A stretch of DNA of 64,000 nt from Roseimicrobium sp. ORNL1 (lineage in GTDB: Bacteria > Verrucomicrobiota > Verrucomicrobiia > Verrucomicrobiales > Verrucomicrobiaceae): contig NZ_CP049143.1 of NCBI RefSeq assembly GCF_011044495.1, positions 2,480,001 to 2,544,000 of the forward strand, in the 5' to 3' direction. Numbering within the stretch: position 1 is the stretch's first letter; each line of letters starts with the position of its first letter. The notes beneath the pieces were generated by a model. The model made no database searches and was not told where the DNA came from. It saw nothing but the letters and a program-made list of their open reading frames with translations. The translations under genes and the position numbers were made by a program. Positions 26,626-34,937 of the stretch are shown here, piece by piece.

Positions 26626-27128
26626 ATACCCCCCAAACATCTCTCATGCACCGCCGCCATCTTGTGCGCCGTGGGTTCACCCTGGTGGAGACGGTGCTGG
26701 CGCTGGCCATTGTGGCTGGAGCAGTGCTCTCCATCGTCGCCATGCTCCCCATTGGCCTGGAGGATCTTCGCAAGAGCTACTCCAAGCAGGCAGAGGCACG
26801 CATCATCCAGACCTTCATCGCCGACTATGAGATGAAGAGCTGGGGCAAGTCCGGTGCGGAGATGACGCTGGCGGACAAGACGCTGTACTTCGACTCGCGC
26901 GGCACGGTGCTGCCGAAGGCGGGTGTGTTTGACCATGCCTTCACTGCGAAGGCGGTCATGCAAAAGGATTGGCCGAAGCTCCCTGGCGATCCCACGCCGT
27001 CCCGTCATGTGCGGCGTCTCGATGTGAAGATTACTGACAGGGTGAATGATTCCAAGGCCTTCAATGACCCGAAACTCTACATCCAGCGCACTGCCTGGGT
27101 GGCAAACTTTGACCAGACGAAGCTGTGA
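26622..27128 (+). CDS. Verru_Chthon cassette protein B (GspI/PilV-like pseudopilin)
   Basis: The 168-residue product starts inside the stop of protein A (ATGA overlap), indicating translational coupling. It has a type IV prepilin leader and cleavage site, RRGFTLVETVLALAIVAG, with Gly-Phe at the cut and Glu at +5, then a helix and a small soluble domain. It is comparable to GspI/PilV minor pseudopilins in size. It should be processed by a prepilin peptidase, which is not encoded in this window. Confidence 0.9.
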   Translation: MNTPQTSLMHRRHLVRRGFTLVETVLALAIVAGAVLSIVAMLPIGLEDLRKSYSKQAEARIIQTFIADYEMKSWGKSGAEMTLADKTLYFDSRGTVLPKAGVFDHAFTAKAVMQKDWPKLPGDPTPSRHVRRLDVKITDRVNDSKAFNDPKLYIQRTAWVANFDQTKL

Positions 27129-28339
27129 ATACTTATCCGTCAGTCATGCGTTATCGCGCCTCCCGCAGCAGCACCAGGACGACTCGTGCGGCGGTGGTAG
27201 CGGCACCAGCGGGCTTCACCATGGTGGAGATGCTGCTTTCGGTGACCATTCTTTCCGTCTTGATTCTCATGCTCACCATGACGGTGAGTAATGTGCAGAC
27301 GGTGGTCACCCGCTCGCAGTCCCAGGCGGAGGAGTTCAAGGAATCGCGCCAGGCATTCGAGCTCATGTCCCGGCGTCTTTCGCAGGCCACGCTGAATGGC
27401 TACTGGGGCTATGTGTACCAGGACCCGAACGCGAAGGACCGTGTGCCCCTCTACTATGACCGGCAGAGTGACCTGCACTATGTCAGCGAGAAAGTCTCCA
27501 CCCTGCTGCCGAAGGCGGGCGGGAACGGACATGCCGTCTTCTTCCAGGCATTGCTGGGAGACACGGACCCCACCAGCAAGCATGGTGACAAGATTGCCGA
27601 CCTGCATGACCTGTTGAATTGCTGGGGCTTCTACGTGAGCTACGGCAGTGACCTGGACCGCCGGCCGCAAGTGCTGAAGGACGCGCACGGGCTGGCGCTC
27701 AATCCGGAGAGGAAGCGTTTCCGCTTGATGGAATTCCGCCTGCCGCCGGATGAGTCCATCCTGTTCTCCAAAGATTTCGACATCAATAGCAAGAAGACCA
27801 CCACGGAGCTCTACAAGTGGTTCCGCGGACCTTTCAAGGACTCCAGCAAGACCACGGAGTCCTACTCGGTGCCTCTCGCGGAGAACGTGCTGGGCGTGGT
27901 GATCACCCCTTATGTCTACGTGACCACCGCGGACTCGAAGGGCGCGAGCACCACGGACATGCGCAAGAAGCAGAGCTATGAATATGACACGCGCCTCTTC
28001 CAGTGGCGCAGCGGCACGGGGCAGGACATCATCTCCAGTCGCAACCAGCTTCCGGCGATGCTGGAGCTGACGGTCATCGCCACCGATGAGCGCTCCTATG
28101 AGAAGCTGGAGCAGGTGCATGGTGTCGAGGGTGCCGCCAACAAGGTGCGCGGTGTCTTTGATGGTCTCTTGAAACTCTCCACCGACTTCGCGCCGGACCC
28201 GAACAACGTGCAGGCCAAGCAGTACGACGTGGACAAGATCGAGGAGCGACTGCGGGCGCTGAAGCTGAACTACAAAATCTTCACCACCACGGTGAGCCTG
28301 CGTGCCTCCAAGTGGATCACGGAACGGGAGAAGACCTGA
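27125..28339 (+). CDS. Verru_Chthon cassette protein C (GspJ/PilW-like pseudopilin)
   Basis: The 404-residue product starts at a GTG overlapping the previous stop; Met at 27146 is an alternative. A long basic leader precedes the prepilin motif AGFTMVEMLLSVTILSVLIL (Gly-Phe, Glu +5). The large soluble part (about 55-404) is bigger than typical GspJ. It contains FELMSRRLSQATLNGYWGY, comparable to the early helix of PilW/GspJ proteins. Third gene of the coupled cassette. Confidence 0.9.
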   Translation: MNTYPSVMRYRASRSSTRTTRAAVVAAPAGFTMVEMLLSVTILSVLILMLTMTVSNVQTVVTRSQSQAEEFKESRQAFELMSRRLSQATLNGYWGYVYQDPNAKDRVPLYYDRQSDLHYVSEKVSTLLPKAGGNGHAVFFQALLGDTDPTSKHGDKIADLHDLLNCWGFYVSYGSDLDRRPQVLKDAHGLALNPERKRFRLMEFRLPPDESILFSKDFDINSKKTTTELYKWFRGPFKDSSKTTESYSVPLAENVLGVVITPYVYVTTADSKGASTTDMRKKQSYEYDTRLFQWRSGTGQDIISSRNQLPAMLELTVIATDERSYEKLEQVHGVEGAANKVRGVFDGLLKLSTDFAPDPNNVQAKQYDVDKIEERLRALKLNYKIFTTTVSLRASKWITEREKT

Positions 28340-28410
28340 GCCGATATGACCTGACCTGAGATCATGATCATAAGTTCCCAGCAACCCAACTGATAACCCG
28401 AACGCCTCCG

Positions 28411-29073
28411 ATGAAAACACCCCCCACACTTTCTCCATCCTGCGTGACGATGCGCCGTCTCAAGCGAAGCAGCACGAGAGCCTTCACCCTGATTGAACTC
28501 ATGGTGGTGATGTCCATCATGCTGCTCCTCATGACCTTGAGCGTGGGGGTCGCGCATTCGTGGAAGGCGCAGAAGCTCACCACGGAGGCACGGCTGCTCT
28601 CGGGGCAACTGTCGGAAGTGGCACTGCTGGCGCAGAAGGATAACTTTCCCGTGCAGGTGAGGTTTTACCTGTTGCCGAATGAATTCGGCGATACCTCCTC
28701 CGAAGCCATGCGCGCGGTGCAGCTGGCGCGGCTCACGGGATTTGATCCCAACACGCGGCAACCCATTTACAAGTTCCTCAGCGAGGTGCGCTTCTTTGAG
28801 GATGACATCATCCTGCTGAACTTGAAGAACTATACTTCGCTCTGTGAAAAGGAACCGACCCCGGCCGGAGAGTCCGACCCGGAAATCAAGGGCGAGAAGC
28901 GCTCCTACCGTTCCTTCCACTTCCTGCCAAATGGCTCCACCGACCTGCCCCGCACGCCGGATGCCGTCTTCACCCTGGTGAAGGAGAATGAGATGAAAAG
29001 CGGGAACCAACCTCCGCCGAACTACCGCTCCGTGATGCTGCAACCGGTGACCGGAAAAGCGACGATGTATTGA
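28411..29073 (+). CDS. Verru_Chthon cassette protein D (GspH/FimT-like pseudopilin)
   Basis: The 220-residue product has a long leader and the prepilin motif RAFTLIELMVVMSIMLLLM. The residue before Phe is Ala rather than the usual Gly, a substitution some prepilin peptidases accept. The soluble part (about 45-220) is compact, as in GspH/FimT. It lies 71 bases after protein C and is followed by a terminator, so it should be the last gene of the unit. Confidence 0.9.
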   Translation: MKTPPTLSPSCVTMRRLKRSSTRAFTLIELMVVMSIMLLLMTLSVGVAHSWKAQKLTTEARLLSGQLSEVALLAQKDNFPVQVRFYLLPNEFGDTSSEAMRAVQLARLTGFDPNTRQPIYKFLSEVRFFEDDIILLNLKNYTSLCEKEPTPAGESDPEIKGEKRSYRSFHFLPNGSTDLPRTPDAVFTLVKENEMKSGNQPPPNYRSVMLQPVTGKATMY

Positions 29074-29328
29074 GGGAAGCGGAGTGATGGTGTGATGGCG
29101 GAACAAATGTGCCGTGATGTGTAGTCAAGGCCAGATAAGAATAGGACAAGATAAGACGCGATAGGACCAAGACCAAGCTAAGCAAGAACTGAACTAACTG
29201 AATCAAACTGAATTGTAGTTCCAATACCAAACTAACTGAACCCAGCAACCCGGGAGGTTGAACTGAGTTAAGTAGAGTAGAGTCAAATCAAGTCGAGTTG
29301 GTGCATGGAGTCGAGTCCGTGTGCCGTG
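29074..29328. other. Low-complexity AACTGAA-rich leader of the cassette terminator
   Basis: The stretch 29125-29320 is built from short variants of AACTGAA, ATAAGA and GTAGAGTA. It is stop-rich in the forward frames and less GC-rich than the genes. It lies between the last cassette gene and its terminator. I recognise nothing coding in it. Confidence 0.5.
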
Positions 29329-29367
29329 AGGGCGGTCCTGTTTGCAAAAGCGGGACCGCTCTTTTTT
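29329..29367 (+). terminator. Rho-independent terminator after the Verru_Chthon cassette
   Basis: The stem GGCGGTCCTG/CGGGACCGC with a 10-nt loop is followed by a run of T residues. Confidence 0.88.
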
Positions 29368-29418
29368 GTGATGCTGTGGTTTCATCGCAAAGCAGCCAAG
29401 CAGCAAAAGAGTTCCAAG

Positions 29419-30240
29419 GAGGTTAGGCGTCTCGCCTGACAGTGGATGTTAGGCGTCCCGCCTGACCAGCAACAGCGACTGCTTCCTTGGCTGTAGCTGC
29501 GAATCACGTAACAAGGCCGCTTCCGGTTAACCGCAAAGACGCAGAGGGGCAAAGGACGCAGAGGATGGGGAGGGGTTGGTTGGTCGGTGGTGTGTGTGTA
29601 AAGGGGCGTGGCACACCTCGATGCAGAGGGGGGCAGAGACGCGCAGGGATCGTGGTGGGTGGATTTGGGCTGCATGGGTTTTTGTCGCAAGGCAGCGAAG
29701 CAGCTATGAAATTCAAATGGAGGTTGGGGGCTCTGGCACGACTCAGCGAGCAATGCTGGCGCCCACTTCGTTTGATGAGTAGTTCTTGCAGGAATGCGGG
29801 AGGTCGTCCAGTGCCCGGGTATCAAGAGGTTCTTTTTGTTTTTTTGCCATCTGCTGTCGGGTCAGAAGACCCAACGCCCACTGCCAGGCCGGAAGGCCTA
29901 ACCTCCGTTGGGATCTCTGCTGCTTTGGCTGCTTCGTTGCCTGGCTGCTTTGCGACAACATTCATGCAGGTGATATCGCCCACAGCTGCGCGTCTCTGCC
30001 GCCTTTGCGTCGAGAGGTGCCACGGTGATTGGTGTGGCGTGACCGTCGCGCCGAACCCTCTTGCTCCTCTGAGTCCTTTGCCTCTCTGCCCCTTTGCGAT
30101 TAACCGGAAGTGGCCTTGGGGTGGGAGTGGCGTGTAGAGGGTGAGAGCGTGCGCGGTTGTTGGTCAGGCCGGAGGCCTAACATCCACTGTCAGGCGAGAC
30201 GCCTAACCTCCGAGCTTCTTTGCTGCTTCGTTGCTTTGCG
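29419..30240. repeat. REP-bounded composite repeat array, two opposed units
   Basis: REP dimers occur at 29419-29467 (forward), 29856-29907 and 30162-30212 (reverse). Between them are a forward body (29524-29704, starting GGTTAACCGCAAAGACGC and ending near GCGAAGCAGC) and a reverse body (29930-30109). A truncated third body (30221-30240) ends just before the next gene. The units are noncoding; apparent frames in them are artefacts of repeats. Confidence 0.82.
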
Positions 30241-30257
30241 TTTCAACTCGCGTCACC

Positions 30258-31511
30258 TCATGCGGTGCGTGCGGCGGAGGCGGTGTCTTCTTCGGTCCTG
30301 GTCTTACCGCTGCCTTTGCCGATGACACTTCCTACCACGGCGCCGAGCACGGCGCAGGCGAGGCTGGTGAGGATGGCGGGGGTGACGAAGGTAATCGTCT
30401 TGCGCCACTGCTCGGGGTCGAAGCTGTTCCACGTGTCCATGTTGTTGATGAGCTTCAGCAGGTAATTGCCGAGGCCGTGGAGCGCGCTCACGGCGCCGCC
30501 TTGGGTGAAGTCGGTGCGCACGTGCTGCGGCTGCACCCAGAAGCTCAGGGCGATGCCGGCCACGCCACCGGCGACGGCGAGGTGGCGAGCGCGGAGCTTG
30601 GGCAGCCAGTTCACCACACAGGCGATGAGGAAGGGGATGTTCACCAGGAAGATGAAGGCCAGCAGCTCATTGTTCAGGAATGCAACGCCCCCCATGAGAC
30701 GATCAATGGAGCGGTGCATGGCAATGAGAGACACGCCGATGAGGAAGCCGAGCCAGCGATTTCCAATGGCGAAGATGCAGAAGAACTCGAGGAAGAGACC
30801 GCTGCCGAAGAAGAGCGTGGCGAGCGTGGGATGGTCCAGCATCCAGATGGCCTCGGGGGGATTCCCCGCGAAGATGGGGTCGAGCTCATTCAGGTAGCTC
30901 TGGCGCTGCGTCTTCAGCATGTCCATGGCCACGTACTTGGAGTTGGAGAGCCACATGCCATTGCTCTTGTCCAGCTTCGTGAAGACGGAGATGAAGTACA
31001 TGCCGCACAGGATCACCTGCGACTGCAGGAGCATCCACGCGCTCAGGCGCGGCGTGGGCGGCGTGACGACCAGCTTGTGCCGGATGCTGTACCAGATCAC
31101 GCAGAAGGCCTGCACGATAAGCGTGCACGTGACGATCTGATTGCCGTGGTGATTGAAGCCCTGCGAGGCATACAAGGTGAAGGGCAGCAGGTGCATGACG
31201 GCCAGCGCGGGCGTGACCACCACGAGCGCATAGCCGGCCACATAGACGGCGAGCAGTGCGATGAAGATGCCCTTGTACAGAGCCCACGTGTCCGGATTGG
31301 CCAGCCACGTGAGGAAGGGACCCTCACCGAACCAATGCAGGATGGTCAGCAATCCCTTCGGATGCGGCTCGGCGGTGTAGGTGACCTGCGCGCGGAAGGT
31401 GAAGATGAGGAAGGCGGCAAAGAACAGCCGCAGCAGGAACCCCTCCACAGGGGAGACCTTGGGGAGCTGGTAGAAGCCGGAGAAGAGGCCGGAGAAGAGC
31501 TTGCGCCACAT
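30258..31511 (-). CDS. Polytopic membrane protein, possibly HTTM-like
   Basis: The 417-residue protein has about eight to ten membrane helices, including LLRLFFAAFLIFTFRA and ALLAVYVAGYALVVVTPALA. Its FISVFTKLDKSNGMWL segment and overall layout recall HTTM (horizontally transferred transmembrane) proteins related to the vitamin K-dependent carboxylase fold, but I am not certain. It lies 93 bases downstream of a small membrane-anchored gene on the same strand, a pairing that suggests a two-protein complex. Function unknown. Confidence 0.6.
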   Translation of the reverse strand: MWRKLFSGLFSGFYQLPKVSPVEGFLLRLFFAAFLIFTFRAQVTYTAEPHPKGLLTILHWFGEGPFLTWLANPDTWALYKGIFIALLAVYVAGYALVVVTPALAVMHLLPFTLYASQGFNHHGNQIVTCTLIVQAFCVIWYSIRHKLVVTPPTPRLSAWMLLQSQVILCGMYFISVFTKLDKSNGMWLSNSKYVAMDMLKTQRQSYLNELDPIFAGNPPEAIWMLDHPTLATLFFGSGLFLEFFCIFAIGNRWLGFLIGVSLIAMHRSIDRLMGGVAFLNNELLAFIFLVNIPFLIACVVNWLPKLRARHLAVAGGVAGIALSFWVQPQHVRTDFTQGGAVSALHGLGNYLLKLINNMDTWNSFDPEQWRKTITFVTPAILTSLACAVLGAVVGSVIGKGSGKTRTEEDTASAARTA

Positions 31512-31604
31512 GGGGAGGAGCGAAGTGAAAAGTAAAAAGTGATAAGGGAAAAGGGGAGGCAGGGAGCAAGAGCAGGAGCAGGAGCAGGACCCTGAGGGGA
31601 GGAG

Positions 31605-32111
31605 CTACTCCTGGCCGATGAGGGTGGGGGTCTCGATGACCTTGCCGTTCTCGTAGCTGATGTAGTTCTTCACCAGACGCAGCTTCGCGGGGAGGGCGGC
31701 GGTCTGGCCTTTTTGCTTCGCCTCGTCGCGGAGGTAGGCGAACATCTCGGTGGCGATGGTCTGCTGGTGCTCGGGCTTCAGGTCCACGGCCTTCAGGTCG
31801 AGCTGCTTCGCGAGCTTTTCAGACTTGGTGCGGTAAATCTTCCCAATCTTCGGGCAGGTCACGCCGGTGAGAGTTTGGATTGCCAGGGGCTTGCCCTCGC
31901 CGTCCGTAATCATATAATACGGGCGTTCCGGGCTTGGATTGGAGTACATGGGATAGTTGGAGATGGGGTAGTTCTCCTCCAACTGAAGTGAAACCAGCGT
32001 GTAGACGGCCAGGGCAGTGAGTGGACTGATTTTGATGAACTTCCAAATGCGCGGCCAAAGATTCGTCCCGTACGTAGTCGGGGTAGGGGAGGGTACAGAT
32101 TCTGCGCTCAT
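31605..32111 (-). CDS. Membrane-anchored partner protein of the HTTM-like gene
   Basis: With the start at 32111 the product has 168 residues: one membrane helix (about 30-47, ISPLTALAVYTLVSLQL) and a soluble domain beginning NYPISNYPMYSNPSPERPYY. A longer start (32165) adds little of value. It probably forms an operon with the following polytopic protein. I do not recognise a named family. Confidence 0.6.
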   Translation of the reverse strand: MSAESVPSPTPTTYGTNLWPRIWKFIKISPLTALAVYTLVSLQLEENYPISNYPMYSNPSPERPYYMITDGEGKPLAIQTLTGVTCPKIGKIYRTKSEKLAKQLDLKAVDLKPEHQQTIATEMFAYLRDEAKQKGQTAALPAKLRLVKNYISYENGKVIETPTLIGQE

Positions 32112-32248
32112 CGGGGTCACAAAAGCTGGGTTTGGTACCAGCTTAAAAAGAGTACCACAAGGCACAGATTGCGGAAGCAGCAGCGTATTTTGATTGTACT
32201 GATCATTTCACTTTGTTAAAATATTTACAATTCATGCAGGTATTCTTC

Positions 32249-34420
32249 ATGAAGGGCATCGCCAAACTCCTGACTCTCAAGGTGTCGCAAGTGCGGCACG
32301 GGGTCTTCTTCGCGAGTTTTGCGATGGTGGCTGGCGGTATCCGCAGCGTGTCTGCCCAGGATCCGGCCCCCCCTGCGCCCAATGTTGGACCTGCTCCAGC
32401 GGTGATTCTGGCGGCCTCGCCCTCGGCGGCGACTGCCCCGGCTCCGGCTGTCGAGGTGGCTTCGACGCCGGTCCCCGCCGCTGCCCCAGCTTCCGCGCCT
32501 GCGGTTGCGGCGGCACCTTCTCCTTCATCGGCTCCAGCCCCTGCGTCCGCGCCAGCAGCCGCGCCCACTCCGGCCCCTGCTGCTCCCGCACCCGCCACTC
32601 CCGCGAAGGATGAGGAGTTCGTGCTGGAGTCCGCCACCCTCGTCATGGGACCCAAGGCAGAGCCGCGTCGTGTGCGCCAGCCGGTGCATGAGTATTTCAC
32701 CGTCTTCGACCCGCAGGCGGGTGGGCGGCAGAGCATTGAGCAGAAGGTGAACCCCTTCGTGGCCTACACGAACCTGGGCACGGACTTCGGCTTCATTGGC
32801 ACGGGGCAGGAAGGCATCGGCTGGGAGAAGGGGATGGTGAGCATCGCCATGCCGCCGGACAAGTGGGGCGGCATGTGGCACAGCCTCGCCGGCCTGGGCA
32901 GTGATGAGGACTACGTGCTGGACTTCCTGGCGTGCTACCCGCCGTACGTCGCGGCGAAGTTCCAGCCGAAGGTGGTGGGCCTGGAGATTCGCGCGAAGGG
33001 CAAGGGCACCTTCAAGCTGGAAATCAAATCCGCGGACCAGAAGATGCTGTGGGAAAAGGTCTTCAACGTGGACTCGCCGGACATGCGCACCTTTGTGGAG
33101 CCGCTGGATGCGCGGGCGATTGGCCATGCGAAATTTTTGAACTGGGTGGCCGAGGGTGGAGCCGACTTGCTGCTGGACTCCGTGGCGCTGCAGCTGGAAG
33201 CGCCGGCGATTCCGTTCGATGAATATGTGTTCCTCGCGAGCTATGCGAAGCTGGCACGCTGCTTCAGCATGCGCACGGCGTATGTGAGGGACCGCGCGCA
33301 CATTCGCGATGGCTACTTCGACAACGTGCCGACATGCGGCCTCTTTGCCCTGGGCACGGCGCTCGCGGCGAAGCGCGGCATCGTGGCCGACCAGTTCGCC
33401 ATCGATCTCGCAGAACGCATCGATGACAATATCTCGCACCTGGATAATGCCCGCGGTCTGCTGCCGCACTTTGTGAAGCGGGGTCAGGACGGGCGCTACC
33501 ACATCCTGCCGGGCACGGAGTACAGCACGGTGGACACGGCGATCTACTACCACGCCATGCTGCTCGCGGCGGAGATTCTGGAGCACCAGGAACTGAAGGA
33601 ACGTGTCATCGCTGCCGTGCGCGCCATCGGGGTGGATGACATCATGCTCGACTCCGAGGGCTACATCCGCCACGGCCTGCGTGAGGACAAGGTGACGCCG
33701 CTGCGCGCGGTGTGGCGCGACTGGGGTGGTGAGACCGCGCTGGTGCTGGCCATGGGAGCCATGACCTCGAAGCCGCCGCCCTTCCGAATGGCCTCCACGG
33801 GTCGTGTGTATGATGGCACCGGCTTCATCGCCGAGGTACAGAGCCTGTTTTATCCGGACTTCAATGATCCCACGCCGGATGCGATTACGAAGCAGAACTG
33901 GCCCGCCTCACGCAAGACGCTGCTGGAGCGGCAGAAGGAATATTTCCCCAAGCACTGGCCGGAGAGCGAGGCGGCGCAGCGTGGCTTCTACGGGCTCTCC
34001 GCCGGTGAGGCGCGCCACGGCATGGGCTACCTGGTCGCCGGTGTGGACCTGCCGGGCATGACGATTATTCATCCACACTACGTGCTGATGTCCGGCTGCA
34101 CCGGGGACAAGCCCGCGGATGTGTATGATGTGCTGCGCCGCATGGAGGAGTCCCACCTCTTCCCGCCGTGGGGCATGGTGGAGCATTTCACGAAGGATGT
34201 GGATGAGTACCTGCCGATGCTCGGCGCGCTGAATGCGAGCTTTGAGTGTATCAGCGCCTATCATCTCATGATGTCCAGCCGCGGCACGAAGAACGAGCTC
34301 TATGAGGCCAGCATGCGCAATGAGCTGCTGCGCCGCGGGGCGAGCATCTTCTACCCCTCGTCCTCAGCCGTCACGTCCTTCGCGGATAGCAACCTCGGCA
34401 GCCCCTCCGGCGCGCGGTAG
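32249..34420 (+). CDS. Exported glycoamylase-like protein with Ala/Pro linker
   Basis: With Met at 32249 the 723-residue product has a signal peptide ending about VSAQ, an Ala/Pro/Ser-rich linker (about 38-120) and a probable beta-sandwich (about 125-320). An alpha/alpha-barrel domain (about 325-723) carries STVDTA (426-431), a motif of the glycoamylase-like family that includes GH144 beta-1,2-glucanases. GFYGLSAGEARHGMGY also fits. It is probably a periplasmic enzyme or binding protein acting on a glycan. An upstream start (32213) is possible. Its last 70 bases overlap a gene on the other strand. Confidence 0.7.
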   Translation: MKGIAKLLTLKVSQVRHGVFFASFAMVAGGIRSVSAQDPAPPAPNVGPAPAVILAASPSAATAPAPAVEVASTPVPAAAPASAPAVAAAPSPSSAPAPASAPAAAPTPAPAAPAPATPAKDEEFVLESATLVMGPKAEPRRVRQPVHEYFTVFDPQAGGRQSIEQKVNPFVAYTNLGTDFGFIGTGQEGIGWEKGMVSIAMPPDKWGGMWHSLAGLGSDEDYVLDFLACYPPYVAAKFQPKVVGLEIRAKGKGTFKLEIKSADQKMLWEKVFNVDSPDMRTFVEPLDARAIGHAKFLNWVAEGGADLLLDSVALQLEAPAIPFDEYVFLASYAKLARCFSMRTAYVRDRAHIRDGYFDNVPTCGLFALGTALAAKRGIVADQFAIDLAERIDDNISHLDNARGLLPHFVKRGQDGRYHILPGTEYSTVDTAIYYHAMLLAAEILEHQELKERVIAAVRAIGVDDIMLDSEGYIRHGLREDKVTPLRAVWRDWGGETALVLAMGAMTSKPPPFRMASTGRVYDGTGFIAEVQSLFYPDFNDPTPDAITKQNWPASRKTLLERQKEYFPKHWPESEAAQRGFYGLSAGEARHGMGYLVAGVDLPGMTIIHPHYVLMSGCTGDKPADVYDVLRRMEESHLFPPWGMVEHFTKDVDEYLPMLGALNASFECISAYHLMMSSRGTKNELYEASMRNELLRRGASIFYPSSSAVTSFADSNLGSPSGAR

Positions 34421-34575
34421 AGGCACGTGCCATCCTGCGAAGCCAGTGCGTCCTCCTGCTCCGGGATGCCGTGGGCCCGCTTCTCCTCAGTCGTGGCCGC
34501 GCGCAGCGGCTGCTTCGTCGTAGGGCAGCGCAACAGGGCGAGAACTTCGGGTGGCGTGGGGGTGGATGTGGGCAT
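34351..34575 (-). CDS. Trm112-like zinc-ribbon-type protein
   Basis: The 74-residue product starts MPTSTPTPPEVLALLRCPTT and has the Trm112/UPF0434 layout: LLRCPTTKQPL near the N terminus and DGTCLYRAPEGLPRLLSAKD near the C terminus. Bacterial members are small proteins of mostly unknown role; eukaryotic Trm112 activates methyltransferases. Only part of the zinc-binding cysteine set is present, as in many bacterial members. The 3' end overlaps the convergent glycoamylase-like gene by 70 bases. Confidence 0.7.
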   Translation of the reverse strand: MPTSTPTPPEVLALLRCPTTKQPLRAATTEEKRAHGIPEQEDALASQDGTCLYRAPEGLPRLLSAKDVTAEDEG

Positions 34576-34608
34576 GGCAGTGGGGAGGTGGAGCAGGGAA
34601 AGGTTTAA

Positions 34609-34936
34609 CGCAAAGCAGCCAAGCAGCAACGGAGTTCATTCAGTCGGAGGTTAGGCGTCTCGCCTGACAGCGGTCGTTAGGCGTCTCGCCTGACCAGCAA
34701 CATTTCTCCACCCGCGAAAGACGTTGCAACACCCCAAGGCCGCTTCCGGTTAACCGCAAAGGGGCAGAGGGGCAAAGGACGCAGAGGATCGAGAGGGTTT
34801 GGTGTTGGGATGGTGTGGGTGCAAGGGCGTGGTGCACCTCGATGCAGAGGAGGCAGAGACGCGCAGGTCGCGTGGTGGGTGGGATTTGCCTGCACGGTTT
34901 TTTTATCGCAAAGCAGCCAAGCAGCAGGGAGCTCAA
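34609..34936 (+). repeat. REP-bounded composite repeat unit upstream of the RAYT
   Basis: A truncated body end (34609-34630), a REP dimer at 34646-34694, and a full body (34746-34930) lead into the REP at 34938. The body shows the usual blocks: GGTTAACCGCAAAGGGGC, then GCACCTCGATGCAGAGGAGG, then ATCGCAAAGCAGCCAAGC. Confidence 0.82.
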
Positions 34937-34937
34937 C

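Noticed and set aside
24679-26640. A 653-codon open frame on the minus strand opposite Verru_Chthon protein A
   Set aside because: It is antisense to a well-supported gene. Its composition (Arg, His and Gly-rich, no motif) is that of a codon-bias shadow in GC-rich DNA.
29487-30137. Apparent protein-coding frames across the composite repeats (also at 34.7, 36.7, 45.3, 45.6 and 51.1 kb)
   Set aside because: The same peptide words recur at each repeat copy in several frames and strands; they are translations of noncoding repeats.
30231-31535. A 434-codon plus-strand frame opposite the polytopic membrane protein
   Set aside because: It is Gly/Glu/His-rich without motifs and mirrors the third-codon bias of the membrane-protein gene.
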